A DNA stretch of 64,000 nucleotides from Alphaproteobacteria bacterium AO1-B (GCA_001890945.1 MLAX01000001.1:1054001-1118000); one strand, 5' to 3'; counted from the stretch's first letter, positions 52,601-61,925 are shown. Notes: a model not told the origin generated them from the sequence alone. Program-made: numbers and translations.

Positions 52601-54162
52601 ACAGATGCCTCCGTCCCGGCATGCGCGGCCGTGAGGTTTGACGGATCCGGGGCAAGCTCAGCAACGATCTTGGCAGAACAAACAACACCTGGAAGACCGG
52701 CGCCAGGATGTGTTCCGGCACCGCACAGGAAGAGGTTGTCCAGCTCCTCGCTTTTGTTATGCGGCCGGAACCAGGCACTTTGGAAAAGGTTCGGTTGAAG
52801 CGAGAAGGCGGCGCCCTGCCAGGACAGAAGCCGGTCCCGGAAATCAAGCGGCGTCGAGATACGGGAGCTCACAATGTGCTTGGAAAGATCCGGAAGCAGC
52901 GTTGCCTCAAGTTCTGCGGCAATCTTGGCCCGGTACTGCTCAGCGACAGTTTCCCAATCCGCATCGCCTTTCAGATTTGGAACAGGGCTCAACACATAAT
53001 AGGCGTCGCATCCGTCCGGCGCGACGGATGGATCGTTTGCAGAAGGGCGGTGCAGGTAAAGGCTGAAATCCTCTGCGAGCACCCTGTTCTTGAAAATGTC
53101 CTTGAGCAACCCTTTGTAGCGGGGCCCGAACAGCATGGTGTGGTGCCCCACATCGTCATACCGGCGATCGGTCCCGAAGTACCAGACGAACAAGCCCATT
53201 GAGTAGTCCTGCCGGCCCAGCTTCCCGTCGGACCAACGCCTGCGCGGCAGATCCTTAAGAAGTTTTGAGTACGTCGTTGCCGGGTCGGAATTGGAGACAA
53301 CAATGTCTGCCGGAACGGTCTCTCCGGAGGACAGGCGCACCCCTGTCGCGTGCCGTCCGGATGTCAGGATCGTATCGACCGTCTCCCCATACCGGATCTG
53401 TCCTCCGTTCCTGGTGACGAGATTTGCGATCCCGCGTGCCAGAGCATTTGTGCCGCCCATGGCGTAATGCACCCCATGTTTGCTCTCCAGGTGAGCAATG
53501 AGACAATAGAAGGAAGTGGTGGTGAACGGGTTCCCACCGATAAGCAGCGGATGGAAGGAAAACACAGACCGCAGACGATCATTCTTGAAGTGCTTGGACA
53601 CCACATTGTAGACGGACCGATAGCCGCCAAGCCGGATCAACTTTGCAAATGTGCTAAGTGTAAAGGGCAGGCTGTGAAACGGCTTGTCGGCGAGTTCTAG
53701 GAAAGCGTATTCGTAAATCTCTTTGCTTTCCGCCATGAAGGAGCGGTAGCCCTTGACGTCATCCGGCTCAATCTTGGCGATTTCCGATTCCATCGCGTCT
53801 TTGTCGGCCGAGTATGTGAAGAATGTGCCGTCCGTGAACCGGATCTTGTAGAAGGGAATGTTCGGGCGGATGTCAACATCGTCTGACAGTTTCCCGCCGC
53901 AGGCTTCCCAGAGTTGCTCGAACAGCCATGGAGCGGTGATGATGGTTGGGCCGGCATCAAGAGTAAAACCGTCCTGCTCAAAGGCATAAGCCCGGCCACC
54001 CGGTTTATCGAGCGGATCGAAGATTGTAACCCTGTACCCCTTCGCGCCAAGCAGAGCACCAGCCGCCAAGCCGCCTATCCCTGCGCCAATAACGGCCGCA
54101 TGCGGTCGTGTAGACCCGATTGGTTGCGGCTTTGGAAATCCAAATCCCTGGACAACGTTCAC
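52597..54162 (-). CDS. crtI: Phytoene desaturase
   Basis: CrtI desaturates phytoene to neurosporene or lycopene. The 521-residue protein has the FAD motif AAVIGAGIGGLAAGALLGAKGY (about 23-44), GRAYAFEQDGFTLDAGPTII, and LFLCGAGTHPGAGLPGVVCSAK near the C-terminus. The start is a GTG with GGGAG 8 bases upstream. A PpsR site is 122 bp upstream. Number of desaturation steps cannot be read from sequence. Confidence 0.95.
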   Translation of the reverse strand: MNVVQGFGFPKPQPIGSTRPHAAVIGAGIGGLAAGALLGAKGYRVTIFDPLDKPGGRAYAFEQDGFTLDAGPTIITAPWLFEQLWEACGGKLSDDVDIRPNIPFYKIRFTDGTFFTYSADKDAMESEIAKIEPDDVKGYRSFMAESKEIYEYAFLELADKPFHSLPFTLSTFAKLIRLGGYRSVYNVVSKHFKNDRLRSVFSFHPLLIGGNPFTTTSFYCLIAHLESKHGVHYAMGGTNALARGIANLVTRNGGQIRYGETVDTILTSGRHATGVRLSSGETVPADIVVSNSDPATTYSKLLKDLPRRRWSDGKLGRQDYSMGLFVWYFGTDRRYDDVGHHTMLFGPRYKGLLKDIFKNRVLAEDFSLYLHRPSANDPSVAPDGCDAYYVLSPVPNLKGDADWETVAEQYRAKIAAELEATLLPDLSKHIVSSRISTPLDFRDRLLSWQGAAFSLQPNLFQSAWFRPHNKSEELDNLFLCGAGTHPGAGLPGVVCSAKIVAELAPDPSNLTAAHAGTEASV

Positions 54163-54283
54163 GCCAGAACTCCCGTTCCTGCAAACCTCTCACCTGAAGG
54201 TCCGCTTTGGCTCTCCCTCCGGCTTTCCGGGTGGTGAGCGTGTGTCTTGGCCACAGCTGATATGAAGGCTAGACCTTCACATG

Positions 54284-54301
54284 TGTCAAATTTAGTTTAC
54301 A
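54284..54301. promoter_or_regulatory. PpsR/CrtJ operator upstream of crtI
   Basis: TGTCAAATTTAGTTTACA fits TGT-N12-ACA with good dyad symmetry. It lies in the 172-bp gap (54163-54334) between crtI and the membrane-protein gene, which are both on the minus strand, so it most likely controls crtIB. Confidence 0.75.
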
Positions 54302-54334
54302 CTTTTCTCCGCAAGAGAGAAGGGCCCTGGCGGA

Positions 54335-55114
54335 TTATTCCGCTGCATCGAGGTCCATGGACCGTCTTTGACGCGGTCTGGCTGTTCGTTGAGTGAAGCG
54401 CTGGGTAACTTTGTGCCGATGGTAGAAGATGAGAGCGAGACCCGTTACGAGTGGAATGGCCCAGAGCCCGGGTGCCAGGGCCAGTTCCGGCATCAGCCGG
54501 ACGGCGCCGAAAGCGAAAAACGCGGTGTAGACCGAGATGCCGGTGCCGACGATTGCCTTGATATGTTCCAGCAGCCACTCGATCGGAGACGGGTCGGACT
54601 TCACAAGAAACCAGACATTCGTCGCGACGGTCGCAAATCCGACCATGGAAATCCCGATCATCATCGGCTGGGAAATCAAGACCCCTTGAATGGCGCAATT
54701 GGCGGATGCAGCAAGCAGGGCGGCCTGAAGACCCCAGTTGAGCGCGGTCTGGTTCTTCCGCTGATCCCGCTTGTTAATCGCGCAGCGCCAGCCGTACCAG
54801 GTGAGGTTTACGGTCAAGAGCCCGAGATAAAACATCATCCAGCCAAATATACCCTGCACCAGAACGGGATCGGAGAACTCCGGGTGATCAACGAGATGCG
54901 GATGCGTCGGCATGGGGTAAAGGAGGGTCAAGGTTGCCATCATCATGGCCACCGTGCCTGTGATCAGCATCAGGACCGAGAAGATCTTGCCCCACCACTT
55001 GTGACGCTCGCCGCCCTTTTGGGCCAAGACCGGGATCCAGAAACCGATCAGTCCCGGCGCGCCGGTTGTGATGTGTATGGCGATCAATACGACAAAAAGA
55101 TCATGTTCGGTCAT
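54335..55114 (-). CDS. Multi-pass membrane protein, possibly DUF2306-like
   Basis: The 259-residue protein has about seven to eight hydrophobic helices. The N-terminal part (LIAIHITTGAPGLIGFWIPV followed by AQKGGERHKWWGKIF) carries histidines at helix ends in the pattern HxxxG...KG...HxxxG, resembling DUF2306-type membrane proteins, a tentative match. The ATG at 55112-55114 is chosen because homology-like sequence starts there; a longer frame would overlap the divergent P450 gene. It is 46 bp from the P450 and could share regulation with it. No function is known. Confidence 0.65.
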   Translation of the reverse strand: MTEHDLFVVLIAIHITTGAPGLIGFWIPVLAQKGGERHKWWGKIFSVLMLITGTVAMMMATLTLLYPMPTHPHLVDHPEFSDPVLVQGIFGWMMFYLGLLTVNLTWYGWRCAINKRDQRKNQTALNWGLQAALLAASANCAIQGVLISQPMMIGISMVGFATVATNVWFLVKSDPSPIEWLLEHIKAIVGTGISVYTAFFAFGAVRLMPELALAPGLWAIPLVTGLALIFYHRHKVTQRFTQRTARPRQRRSMDLDAAE

Positions 55115-55160
55115 GGGCTTGGCTCTTTGATCGAGGCACACGAAATGCGGAAGAAGGGAC

Positions 55161-56549
55161 ATGTTGATGGCAGCTGTTGAGACATACATTCCGCCGCGCC
55201 CGTCGCGGCTGCCACCGGTTCTGGCGCTGCTGCGGACCGTCTGGCACGGCGATGGAGATCTTCTCAGCCTGTTGCCGGGGGCAGCGTTTTCCATGGCCGC
55301 CGGAGAGCTGGGCTACTCGCGCCGGTCCATCAAACTCTTCAACGATCCGGAACTGGTCCGGCAGATCCTGCTCGATCCGGAAGGAATCTTTCCGAAAAGC
55401 GATCTGATGGTCGGTGCACTGGAGCCGCTTATAGGAGATTCCATCTTCGTCTCCGATGGAGCGAAATGGCGCCGCCAACGGGCCATGATCGATCCGGCGT
55501 TTTCTAAAATGCGTCTGACCCATGCCTTTGGCGCAATGGTCGGTGCGGTCGATGACTATGTCGCCCGTTTGAAGGAGAGCGCAGCCCGCGATGAGGTTCT
55601 GTCGCTTGACCGGATCATGAGCGAGCTCACAGCCGATATCATTTGCCGAACGGTATTTTCGACCTCGCTCGACACCGGAATTTCGCGGGACGTCTTTGAC
55701 GATTTCGCCGTATTTGAACGCGGTGTGGCGCAAGTGAAAATCTGGCGATTGATCACCGATCCGGCTTGGGCCGATGTTCCGCAAAGCGATGAGGTTCTGG
55801 CGGCCTGTAAGCGGATCCGGCACCACCTTGGGAGTTTGATTGACACGCACATGGGTCCGGAGGCCGGGAATTATGATGATATCGCCAGCGCAGTCATTGC
55901 TGCGCGCGATAGCGAAACGGGCGAGCCGTTCACGCGCGATGAACTCATCGATCAGCTGGGGGTCTTTTTTCTTGCAGGTCATGAAACGACAGCGAGCGCC
56001 CTGACCTGGGCGTTTTATCTCTTGGCGATGTGTCCGGATGTCTTGCGCCGGCTGCGGGCGGAAGTCGACGAGACCACGGACGGCAATGCTCTCACCTTTG
56101 AGGCCACCCGTGCGCTGGGCTATACGCGTGCCGTCTTTCGCGAAACCTTGCGGCTTTACCCGCCGATCACGTTTTTGCCGCGGGTCGCGATGCAGGGCAC
56201 CAGAATCGGCAAGTACAAAGTGCGCAAGGGCGCGCTTTTGATGATCTCGCCCTGGACCTTGCAGCGTCATGGAGAGTACTGGCCTGATCCGGACCGTTTC
56301 GATCCGGATCGCTTCCTGCCGCCAAAGGAGCAAGAGGTCGTGCAAGGGGCCTACATTCCCTTTGGAGCCGGGCCGCACACCTGTGTCGGGGCCGGTTTTG
56401 CAGCCGTCGAAAGCGCGCTCATTCTTGCCCGCCTGACACGTGAGTTCGACTTTCTGCCTGAAAACGCGGATGCCGTGCGACCGGTTGCGCGCCTCACGAC
56501 GCGCCCTGCGGAACAAATCTATGTGCGGCTCAAGTCTCATGGGCGTTGA
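55161..56549 (+). CDS. Cytochrome P450 in the carotenoid region
   Basis: The 462-residue protein is a complete P450: I-helix AGHETT (272-277), ExxR in FRETLRLYPP (about 326-335), PxRF-like DPDRFDPDRFLPP, and the haem loop FGAGPHTCVG with Cys408. The layout and WRRQRAMIDPAFS segment resemble class-I bacterial P450s of the CYP102/CYP4-like fatty acid and terpenoid group more than short actinobacterial types. No ferredoxin partner is adjacent. It lies between crtIB and bchIDO, where many clusters carry crtA, so a carotenoid substrate is possible but unproven. It converges with the ATP-grasp gene and overlaps it by 20 bp. Confidence 0.9.
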   Translation: MLMAAVETYIPPRPSRLPPVLALLRTVWHGDGDLLSLLPGAAFSMAAGELGYSRRSIKLFNDPELVRQILLDPEGIFPKSDLMVGALEPLIGDSIFVSDGAKWRRQRAMIDPAFSKMRLTHAFGAMVGAVDDYVARLKESAARDEVLSLDRIMSELTADIICRTVFSTSLDTGISRDVFDDFAVFERGVAQVKIWRLITDPAWADVPQSDEVLAACKRIRHHLGSLIDTHMGPEAGNYDDIASAVIAARDSETGEPFTRDELIDQLGVFFLAGHETTASALTWAFYLLAMCPDVLRRLRAEVDETTDGNALTFEATRALGYTRAVFRETLRLYPPITFLPRVAMQGTRIGKYKVRKGALLMISPWTLQRHGEYWPDPDRFDPDRFLPPKEQEVVQGAYIPFGAGPHTCVGAGFAAVESALILARLTREFDFLPENADAVRPVARLTTRPAEQIYVRLKSHGR

Positions 56550-57780
56550 CCGGATCGGCGGTGCTGAACGTCTGTTGCGTGCTGACCGGCTGGGGAGCGC
56601 GGGCTTCTCCCACCGCGTTGGCCTGGGTCATCCCGGCAGGCCAGGCAATGTCGAGCGTTGCAGCTTCACCAAAGGTTTTCCGGCCAAACAGAACCTGTTT
56701 CAGCACGGGCCAGGACGAGAACGTCATCATCGGAAACGGTAAGGGATCGGAGCCCGACCACAGCACATCCCGCGATGTGACCATGGCACCGGCACGGCCT
56801 ACCATCTGTTTTGGCTTCAGAACACTGCCGTAGACTTGCAACAGCGTTGTGTGGCCTTCCTGAAAACGCTTCTTCGGCTTCAAACGGACTGGCGGTGCGT
56901 TGTCCGGATCACACACCGCAGCGGCCAGATCCTCATGCTCCATGAAATGAATGCCGCTCGTCAGCCGCGGATTGCATTCCAGTGGCCAGGGCGTTCCGGT
57001 CTGGTCCACAATGAAGTCGAACGCCAAAAAGTAGGAGTAGCGGTTTGCAGCGACGAAATCGGCGACCCATTGCGCCACTTGCGGGGCATCTTCAACACGT
57101 TGAAAACAAACGGCGACGGTGCCCGAGAAGACAAGGCCTTCATAGGTCACATGCGCGAGGATCTTGCCGTCCTGGCACAGGGTCAAGGTGCTTAGTTCGC
57201 GGCCAAAAATACGCTTTTGAACGATGGCATCAGGATCGCTCAAAAGTCCCTCCGGAACAGTGTCCGGTGTCAGCATTTGCATCTTCTGCCCGGAGCATCC
57301 GATGCGAGGTTTGAACACACACGGTGTGGTCCGCACCAATCTGGCAGCCTCAGGATCGGTCGCAAGATGGGTCTCGGGGGCAGGCAAGCCTGCGGATTGC
57401 GCCAAGCGATTGAAGAGGTATTTGTCGTTGAGGTCCCACAGCACGCCATGCGGATTGGTGAAGAGCCGGGTTCTTTCCGGGAGCCGCGGAGCCAGCAAGC
57501 TGACATGAAGAGCTTCTTCGGAAACGGGAACGACCAGATCGATGTTTTCTGCTTCAATGATGGTAAGCAGGGCATCGAGATACTCGGATTGCTGCGTCGC
57601 TGGCGGTGGTGTCTGATAACAATTGTCGACCGCATTCGACGGCCGGCTCAAATGCCACGCAAATGGATCGGCCACCAGAACCCGGCAGCCCGCACCTTTC
57701 AGGGCCCGGGCGAGTTCCAGCGACTTTGGAAGCCGTCCAAGTGTGAGCAACACGGTTTTTTGTGTCGTCTCCGTTGCCAC
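56530..57780 (-). CDS. ATP-grasp domain protein downstream of bchO
   Basis: The 416-residue protein has an N-terminal Rossmann-like pre-ATP-grasp domain (VLLTLGRLPKSLELARALKGAGCRVLVAD), a central ATP-grasp region with CVFKPRIGCSGQ (about 163) and the metal-binding end FDFIVDQTGTPWPLECNPRLTSG (about 272-294). The acidic and Asn metal ligands in ECNPR are intact, so it is probably an active carboxylate ligase forming an acyl-phosphate. The substrate is unknown. It starts with GTG after GGAG, 33 bp behind bchO on the same strand, which implies co-transcription with bchIDO. Confidence 0.82.
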   Translation of the reverse strand: MATETTQKTVLLTLGRLPKSLELARALKGAGCRVLVADPFAWHLSRPSNAVDNCYQTPPPATQQSEYLDALLTIIEAENIDLVVPVSEEALHVSLLAPRLPERTRLFTNPHGVLWDLNDKYLFNRLAQSAGLPAPETHLATDPEAARLVRTTPCVFKPRIGCSGQKMQMLTPDTVPEGLLSDPDAIVQKRIFGRELSTLTLCQDGKILAHVTYEGLVFSGTVAVCFQRVEDAPQVAQWVADFVAANRYSYFLAFDFIVDQTGTPWPLECNPRLTSGIHFMEHEDLAAAVCDPDNAPPVRLKPKKRFQEGHTTLLQVYGSVLKPKQMVGRAGAMVTSRDVLWSGSDPLPFPMMTFSSWPVLKQVLFGRKTFGEAATLDIAWPAGMTQANAVGEARAPQPVSTQQTFSTADPVNAHET

Positions 57781-57813
57781 CTCTCCATTCCTTGGTTGTC
57801 TATTGATCCTTGC

Positions 57814-58734
57814 TCATGCAGCATTTGCGCCGTTGGTTTTGGCGGCCTGCAGGGCCTCAGTCATCCAGTTTGCGACGCCTTCCGGATGGCTCTCGTGCAC
57901 AAGATGGCCACCGATCGGCGCGAGCTGCAGATGTCCGTTCGGTGCAAGCGCTGCGGCCTTTCTTGAGCTGGACGGCGGCACCATCGGGTCGTCTTCAGCC
58001 GCATAAAGATGAAGCGGTGCGCTCAATCGCTGAAGCATGGCGTTCAGGTGCGACAGATCCCAGGAAGCCATCATCCCAAGAGCCCCGCGAACATGGCCGG
58101 AAGATCCAAGGAGGCGTTGGTAAATCGCATCACCTAGCGGATCGATCCGGGACCCGGTTGCGCTCAAGAGGTTGTTGCCAAGCGGCGTCGACTTTGCGAG
58201 CAAAGAAAACATAGACGCCGATAAGGGATTGGCAAACAGCGCCTTGGCCATCGGCGACAGGATCCGGTTGCCGCGGATCGGCTTCAAGGCTCCGTTGACG
58301 CTGAAAATTTGCGGCGTTGGGTCCTGCGTGTGTTTCGCATGACGCGTTGCGTTGACCAGCGATATCTCGATAACAGAGCCGGCCGAATGCCCTAAGAAAA
58401 ACTGCGGTTTCAAGTCTAGATGGTGCAACAATCCACGAATGGCAGTCGTCATGCCTTCAAGAGAGAGGTCCGGGCTTTCCGTCGGCCGGGTGAAGCCATG
58501 GCACGGCAAATCCACGACGATCAGCCGATAGTCGTTTTCTAGAAAGGGAATGAGATTGCGCCAGGAGAAAGAGGCTGCCCCGGTCCCATGGATCAAAAGA
58601 AACGCCGGTGCCGTATCTTGACCTAACAACTGGACATGCCACCGGTAACCGCTTGCCTCTACAAACTGGCTGGCCTCTCTGTAAGGCCAGTCTTGCCCGT
58701 CCCGGTCCCAGTTGAGCCAATCACGATCCGCCAT
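57814..58734 (-). CDS. bchO: Mg-chelatase-associated alpha/beta hydrolase BchO
   Basis: The 306-residue alpha/beta hydrolase has the nucleophile elbow FFLGHSAGSV (Ser117), the oxyanion LIHGTGAASFSW and a late acidic/His pair (AEDDPMVPP, GGHLVHESHPEG). BchO is routinely found with bchI and bchD; its substrate remains undefined in the literature I know. Its ATG shares one base with the bchD stop. Confidence 0.92.
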   Translation of the reverse strand: MADRDWLNWDRDGQDWPYREASQFVEASGYRWHVQLLGQDTAPAFLLIHGTGAASFSWRNLIPFLENDYRLIVVDLPCHGFTRPTESPDLSLEGMTTAIRGLLHHLDLKPQFFLGHSAGSVIEISLVNATRHAKHTQDPTPQIFSVNGALKPIRGNRILSPMAKALFANPLSASMFSLLAKSTPLGNNLLSATGSRIDPLGDAIYQRLLGSSGHVRGALGMMASWDLSHLNAMLQRLSAPLHLYAAEDDPMVPPSSSRKAAALAPNGHLQLAPIGGHLVHESHPEGVANWMTEALQAAKTNGANAA

Positions 58735-60608
58735 CAGCTGTGCGCCTCCTCAAGCGATGCGTTGACGAGATCGGACATGGTACGGGAATCGGCATGCCGC
58801 AAAATATGCAGATCTGCGCCCATGGTGCTGGCCAGAGTGGAAACGGATTCCCGCGGACGGCGGGCGATGTCGATACAAATTGCCCGGATCTCATGCGCAC
58901 GGCATTGTTCAGCAAGGCCATGCACTTGTTCGGCTGCCCGGGTTCGGTTTGGCGTGCCATCTAGGGAAATGTTGCCCCGTCCGTCCGTCATGAGGACCAG
59001 CACCGGTGTACTTCCTTGACGCCGGACATTGAGCGCGAGCTCAAGTCCTCGTTCCAGACCGGCCGCCAGTGGTGTCGGACCTCCGCCAGGAAGTCCGGCA
59101 AGTTTTCGCTTTGCCATGACCAGCGAACGGGTCGGTGACAAAAGGGTTTCTGCTTGGGTGCCGCGAAAGGCAATCATTGCCACTTCATCGCGGCGCACAT
59201 AACACCTGGAAAGCAACTGCTCGATGGCGCCTTTGGTTTCGCCAAGACGCTCCAAAGCTGTTGAGCCGGAGGCATCAACGACGAATATCGCAGTCGAGGG
59301 CGTCTCGTGACGCAGGCGCTGATAGCGGTAATCGTCGCGCGTGATCAACGTGCGCGGTTTGCGGCGCGGTGGAGCGGCGATCGAGCGTTCTAGTTTTGCT
59401 GCCAGAAAGTCCCGGTTGCGGTTTCGGATGAGCTGCCAGGGAGCGGCCGCACGCAAGGTCGCAAGAATGTTGGGACGGGCATCCGGACGGGGTGGCATGC
59501 GGGAGGTTGAAACCGGCCGGCCGCGGCGGGCGTCTTTGCGAACCGCACCGGACTTTCCGGACCGGGCCCGAGGCGACGATCGCGTTGTGTCGGCCAGAAA
59601 CTCGGGAAGACCGTCGATTGTGCCAGCTTCGACAGCGGCCAAAAGTTCTGAAAGTGCGGAAAGGTCCTGCTCAGCAGTTGCAGGGGTGTCCTTATCCTGG
59701 TTTTCCCCGTCCAGTTTGGGCCCTGCATCCTGTTGGTCAGATTGGCCATTGTCCTCAGGCTGTGTCTGGTTTTCTTCGACCGGATCGTTTGGTTGCGCGG
59801 CGAGGGACAGCCCAAGGCACAAGCGGACCGCGGTGAGGGCATCTGCCTCTGAAACAGTGCTTCGCTCCTCCAGCGCTGCAAGCGTTTGGCAGAGCCTTGA
59901 GAGGTGTTTCAAAGTGCGCAGCGAAGAAACGCCCGCGGCAAACGCCAGACGGGACAGAAGGCCAATCAGTTCGTCACTGATCATCACGTCGGCAGCAGTG
60001 ACGGTGGAGGTACGCTCCGCGCCGGGTGAATGTGATGCGACCTCGCTCCAAGGGATTGCATTCAGGTCAATCATGAGCCCGAGCCGGTCTCCCAGCGCTT
60101 TGGGGAGATGTTCTTCGGGGTTTGCCCCTTCATCTACCGCGACTACCAGAAAGTCTGCGGTGTCTTCGGCAGCACTGTCGGCTGGGCGGCCGGCCCTTGG
60201 GCAGGCGCGGCGATCCATTGTCTCGCCGATCAGGGCCGCAACAGGGGCTTCCACACGTTCCGCCATCGGGATGAGAAGGACGCCCTGATCGGCCTTTGCG
60301 AGAAGCCCGGGCTGGGTGATGACACGCCCGGCGAGGGCGGTTGCCGGAATGTCGACACTGCCGGTCAGGCCTTGCAGGGAAACGGATGAGGGAACGCGGA
60401 CCCACGGTTTGTCCTGGCCCAGCAGCGCAGCAAGGTGATCGAGATATGCATCACGAACACCGCCTGCGCGAGCCTTCAGCCAAAGTCCGCCCAGTCTGGC
60501 ACCACCTGCTTTCAGGGCTTGTGCTGCAAGAAGGGCATCCTGCCACGTATTCGGGGCAAGTTCTGGTCTTGCGGCGTCAAAAGCCTGCATGGACCGGACA
60601 TCATCCAT
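58734..60608 (-). CDS. bchD: Magnesium chelatase subunit D
   Basis: BchD forms the hexameric AAA+ partner of BchI. The 624-residue protein has a degenerate AAA+ N-terminal half, an acidic Gln/Asp-rich linker (ENQTQPEDNGQSDQQDAG, about 270-290), and a C-terminal von Willebrand A domain with the MIDAS motif FVVDASGSTALERLGETKGA (about 430). It overlaps bchI by 8 bp. Confidence 0.96.
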   Translation of the reverse strand: MDDVRSMQAFDAARPELAPNTWQDALLAAQALKAGGARLGGLWLKARAGGVRDAYLDHLAALLGQDKPWVRVPSSVSLQGLTGSVDIPATALAGRVITQPGLLAKADQGVLLIPMAERVEAPVAALIGETMDRRACPRAGRPADSAAEDTADFLVVAVDEGANPEEHLPKALGDRLGLMIDLNAIPWSEVASHSPGAERTSTVTAADVMISDELIGLLSRLAFAAGVSSLRTLKHLSRLCQTLAALEERSTVSEADALTAVRLCLGLSLAAQPNDPVEENQTQPEDNGQSDQQDAGPKLDGENQDKDTPATAEQDLSALSELLAAVEAGTIDGLPEFLADTTRSSPRARSGKSGAVRKDARRGRPVSTSRMPPRPDARPNILATLRAAAPWQLIRNRNRDFLAAKLERSIAAPPRRKPRTLITRDDYRYQRLRHETPSTAIFVVDASGSTALERLGETKGAIEQLLSRCYVRRDEVAMIAFRGTQAETLLSPTRSLVMAKRKLAGLPGGGPTPLAAGLERGLELALNVRRQGSTPVLVLMTDGRGNISLDGTPNRTRAAEQVHGLAEQCRAHEIRAICIDIARRPRESVSTLASTMGADLHILRHADSRTMSDLVNASLEEAHS

Positions 60609-61656
60609 GCGCGGCCTCTGTTGGGGAAACCGCCTCAGCGCTCACGGCAGCGACGGCGCGTTCAATTCGCGGAGCGCTTCCGGCATCATCAAGCGGATCC
60701 CGCCGCAACCGATGGCACAGAACCATTGGCGAAATGTCAGAAACATCCGCCCAGGTTACCGCCAGACGTCCGGCGAGGGCTGCGCTTGCCCGGCAGGCCC
60801 GCATGAGGGTCAGCTCGCCGCGCATCCCGTCAATGCCAAGACTCATGCAGAGTTGAGACATCCGCGACAAGACATCGTCCGGAATATCGACCTGCCGCAG
60901 GATCTTGCGGGCCTTGACCACTTTATTCCGGATGGCGGCATCCTTGCGGGACCACTTCGCCACAAAGGCAGCCGGGTCAGCTTCAAATGCGTCACGGCGG
61001 CGGATCACCTCGATACGTTGCTGGAGATCGTTGATTGTGCGGATCTCGACACTGAGGCCGAACCGGTCGAGCAGCTGCGGACGTAGATCGCCTTCTTCCG
61101 GATTGCCGCTTCCGACCAGCGCGAAGCGGGCGGCGTGCCGAATGCTGAGGCCTTCCCGTTCGACCACATTGACGCCGGAGGCCGCAGCATCGAGAAGAAG
61201 ATCGACCAGATGATCTTCGAGAAGATTGACTTCATCGATGTAGAGAAAGCCCTGGTTGGCCGCTGCCAATAGCCCTGGCTCAAAGTCCTTTTCGCCGGCA
61301 ACCAACGCCTTTTCCAGATCCAGAGCACCGCAAATCCGGTCTTCGGTTGCGCCAAGCGGCAAATCGATCATGGGGGTGCGGATCTGCACTTTCTTGGGCG
61401 GCTTCTTGCCATCTGCGGGGGTGCAAACCGGGCAGGCTGTCTGCGGGTGGTCCGGTGAGCAATTGAACCGGCAGCCTACGCGGGTGTCAATTTTGGGCAA
61501 CAGTTCAGCGAGTGCGCGGACGGCTGTAGATTTGCCGGTGCCACGATCACCAAAAATCAGGACACCACCCAAGAGTGGCTCCACGGCTGCCATCAGCAGG
61601 GCCTTTTTCATGTCCTCTTGGGCGACAATGGCTGAGAAGGGAAAGGGTGCTGACAT
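60601..61656 (-). CDS. bchI: Magnesium chelatase ATPase subunit I
   Basis: BchI is the AAA+ ATPase driving Mg2+ insertion. The 351-residue protein has Walker A GDRGTGKS (36-43), Walker B FLYIDEVNLLED and the sensor GSGNPEEGDLRPQLLDRFG. I choose the ATG at 61656 (MSAPFPFSAIVAQ), the conserved family start; the frame extends 13 codons further but into the promoter. It heads bchIDO and the ATP-grasp gene. Confidence 0.97.
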   Translation of the reverse strand: MSAPFPFSAIVAQEDMKKALLMAAVEPLLGGVLIFGDRGTGKSTAVRALAELLPKIDTRVGCRFNCSPDHPQTACPVCTPADGKKPPKKVQIRTPMIDLPLGATEDRICGALDLEKALVAGEKDFEPGLLAAANQGFLYIDEVNLLEDHLVDLLLDAAASGVNVVEREGLSIRHAARFALVGSGNPEEGDLRPQLLDRFGLSVEIRTINDLQQRIEVIRRRDAFEADPAAFVAKWSRKDAAIRNKVVKARKILRQVDIPDDVLSRMSQLCMSLGIDGMRGELTLMRACRASAALAGRLAVTWADVSDISPMVLCHRLRRDPLDDAGSAPRIERAVAAVSAEAVSPTEAAHG

Positions 61657-61676
61657 TGGAATCCACCATATATGAG

Positions 61677-61694
61677 TGTCAATATAAGTTGACA
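61677..61694. promoter_or_regulatory. PpsR/CrtJ operator upstream of bchI
   Basis: TGTCAATATAAGTTGACA is a nearly perfect palindrome fitting TGT-N12-ACA, 20 bp before the bchI start. The other part of the 301-bp divergent gap (61657-61957) has no further gene. Confidence 0.85.
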
Positions 61695-61909
61695 CATTTT
61701 ATTGGTGGAGAGAAGAGGCGGCGCGGTTTTTTTGGCGCTGTACGTAGAATGCCGGTGTCTTTGTGTCCAAGAAACAAGCGCCGCCGTGTCTAACCAAGAA
61801 AACCGGACACCAAAAGGGAGGCAATGGCACCACGTCTCTGTGCTGGCGGCAACTTCTGGCGATAAGGGAGCTATTGTTGGTCCCAATTCAATTCGATTAA
61901 GATCTTTTA

Positions 61910-61925
61910 GGTCAAACAATTGACC
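61910..61925. promoter_or_regulatory. Dyad upstream of the universal stress gene
   Basis: GGTCAAACAATTGACC is a perfect 6-4-6 inverted repeat ending 32 bp before the stress-protein start. It resembles CRP/FNR-class half-site spacing but not the TTGAT-N4-ATCAA FNR consensus. The regulator is unknown. Confidence 0.45.

Noticed and set aside
55101-56540. Long minus-strand open frame (about 479 codons) opposite the P450 gene
   Set aside because: No recognisable domain, composition rich in Arg/His/Gln, and the plus strand carries complete P450 motifs; it is a GC-driven shadow.
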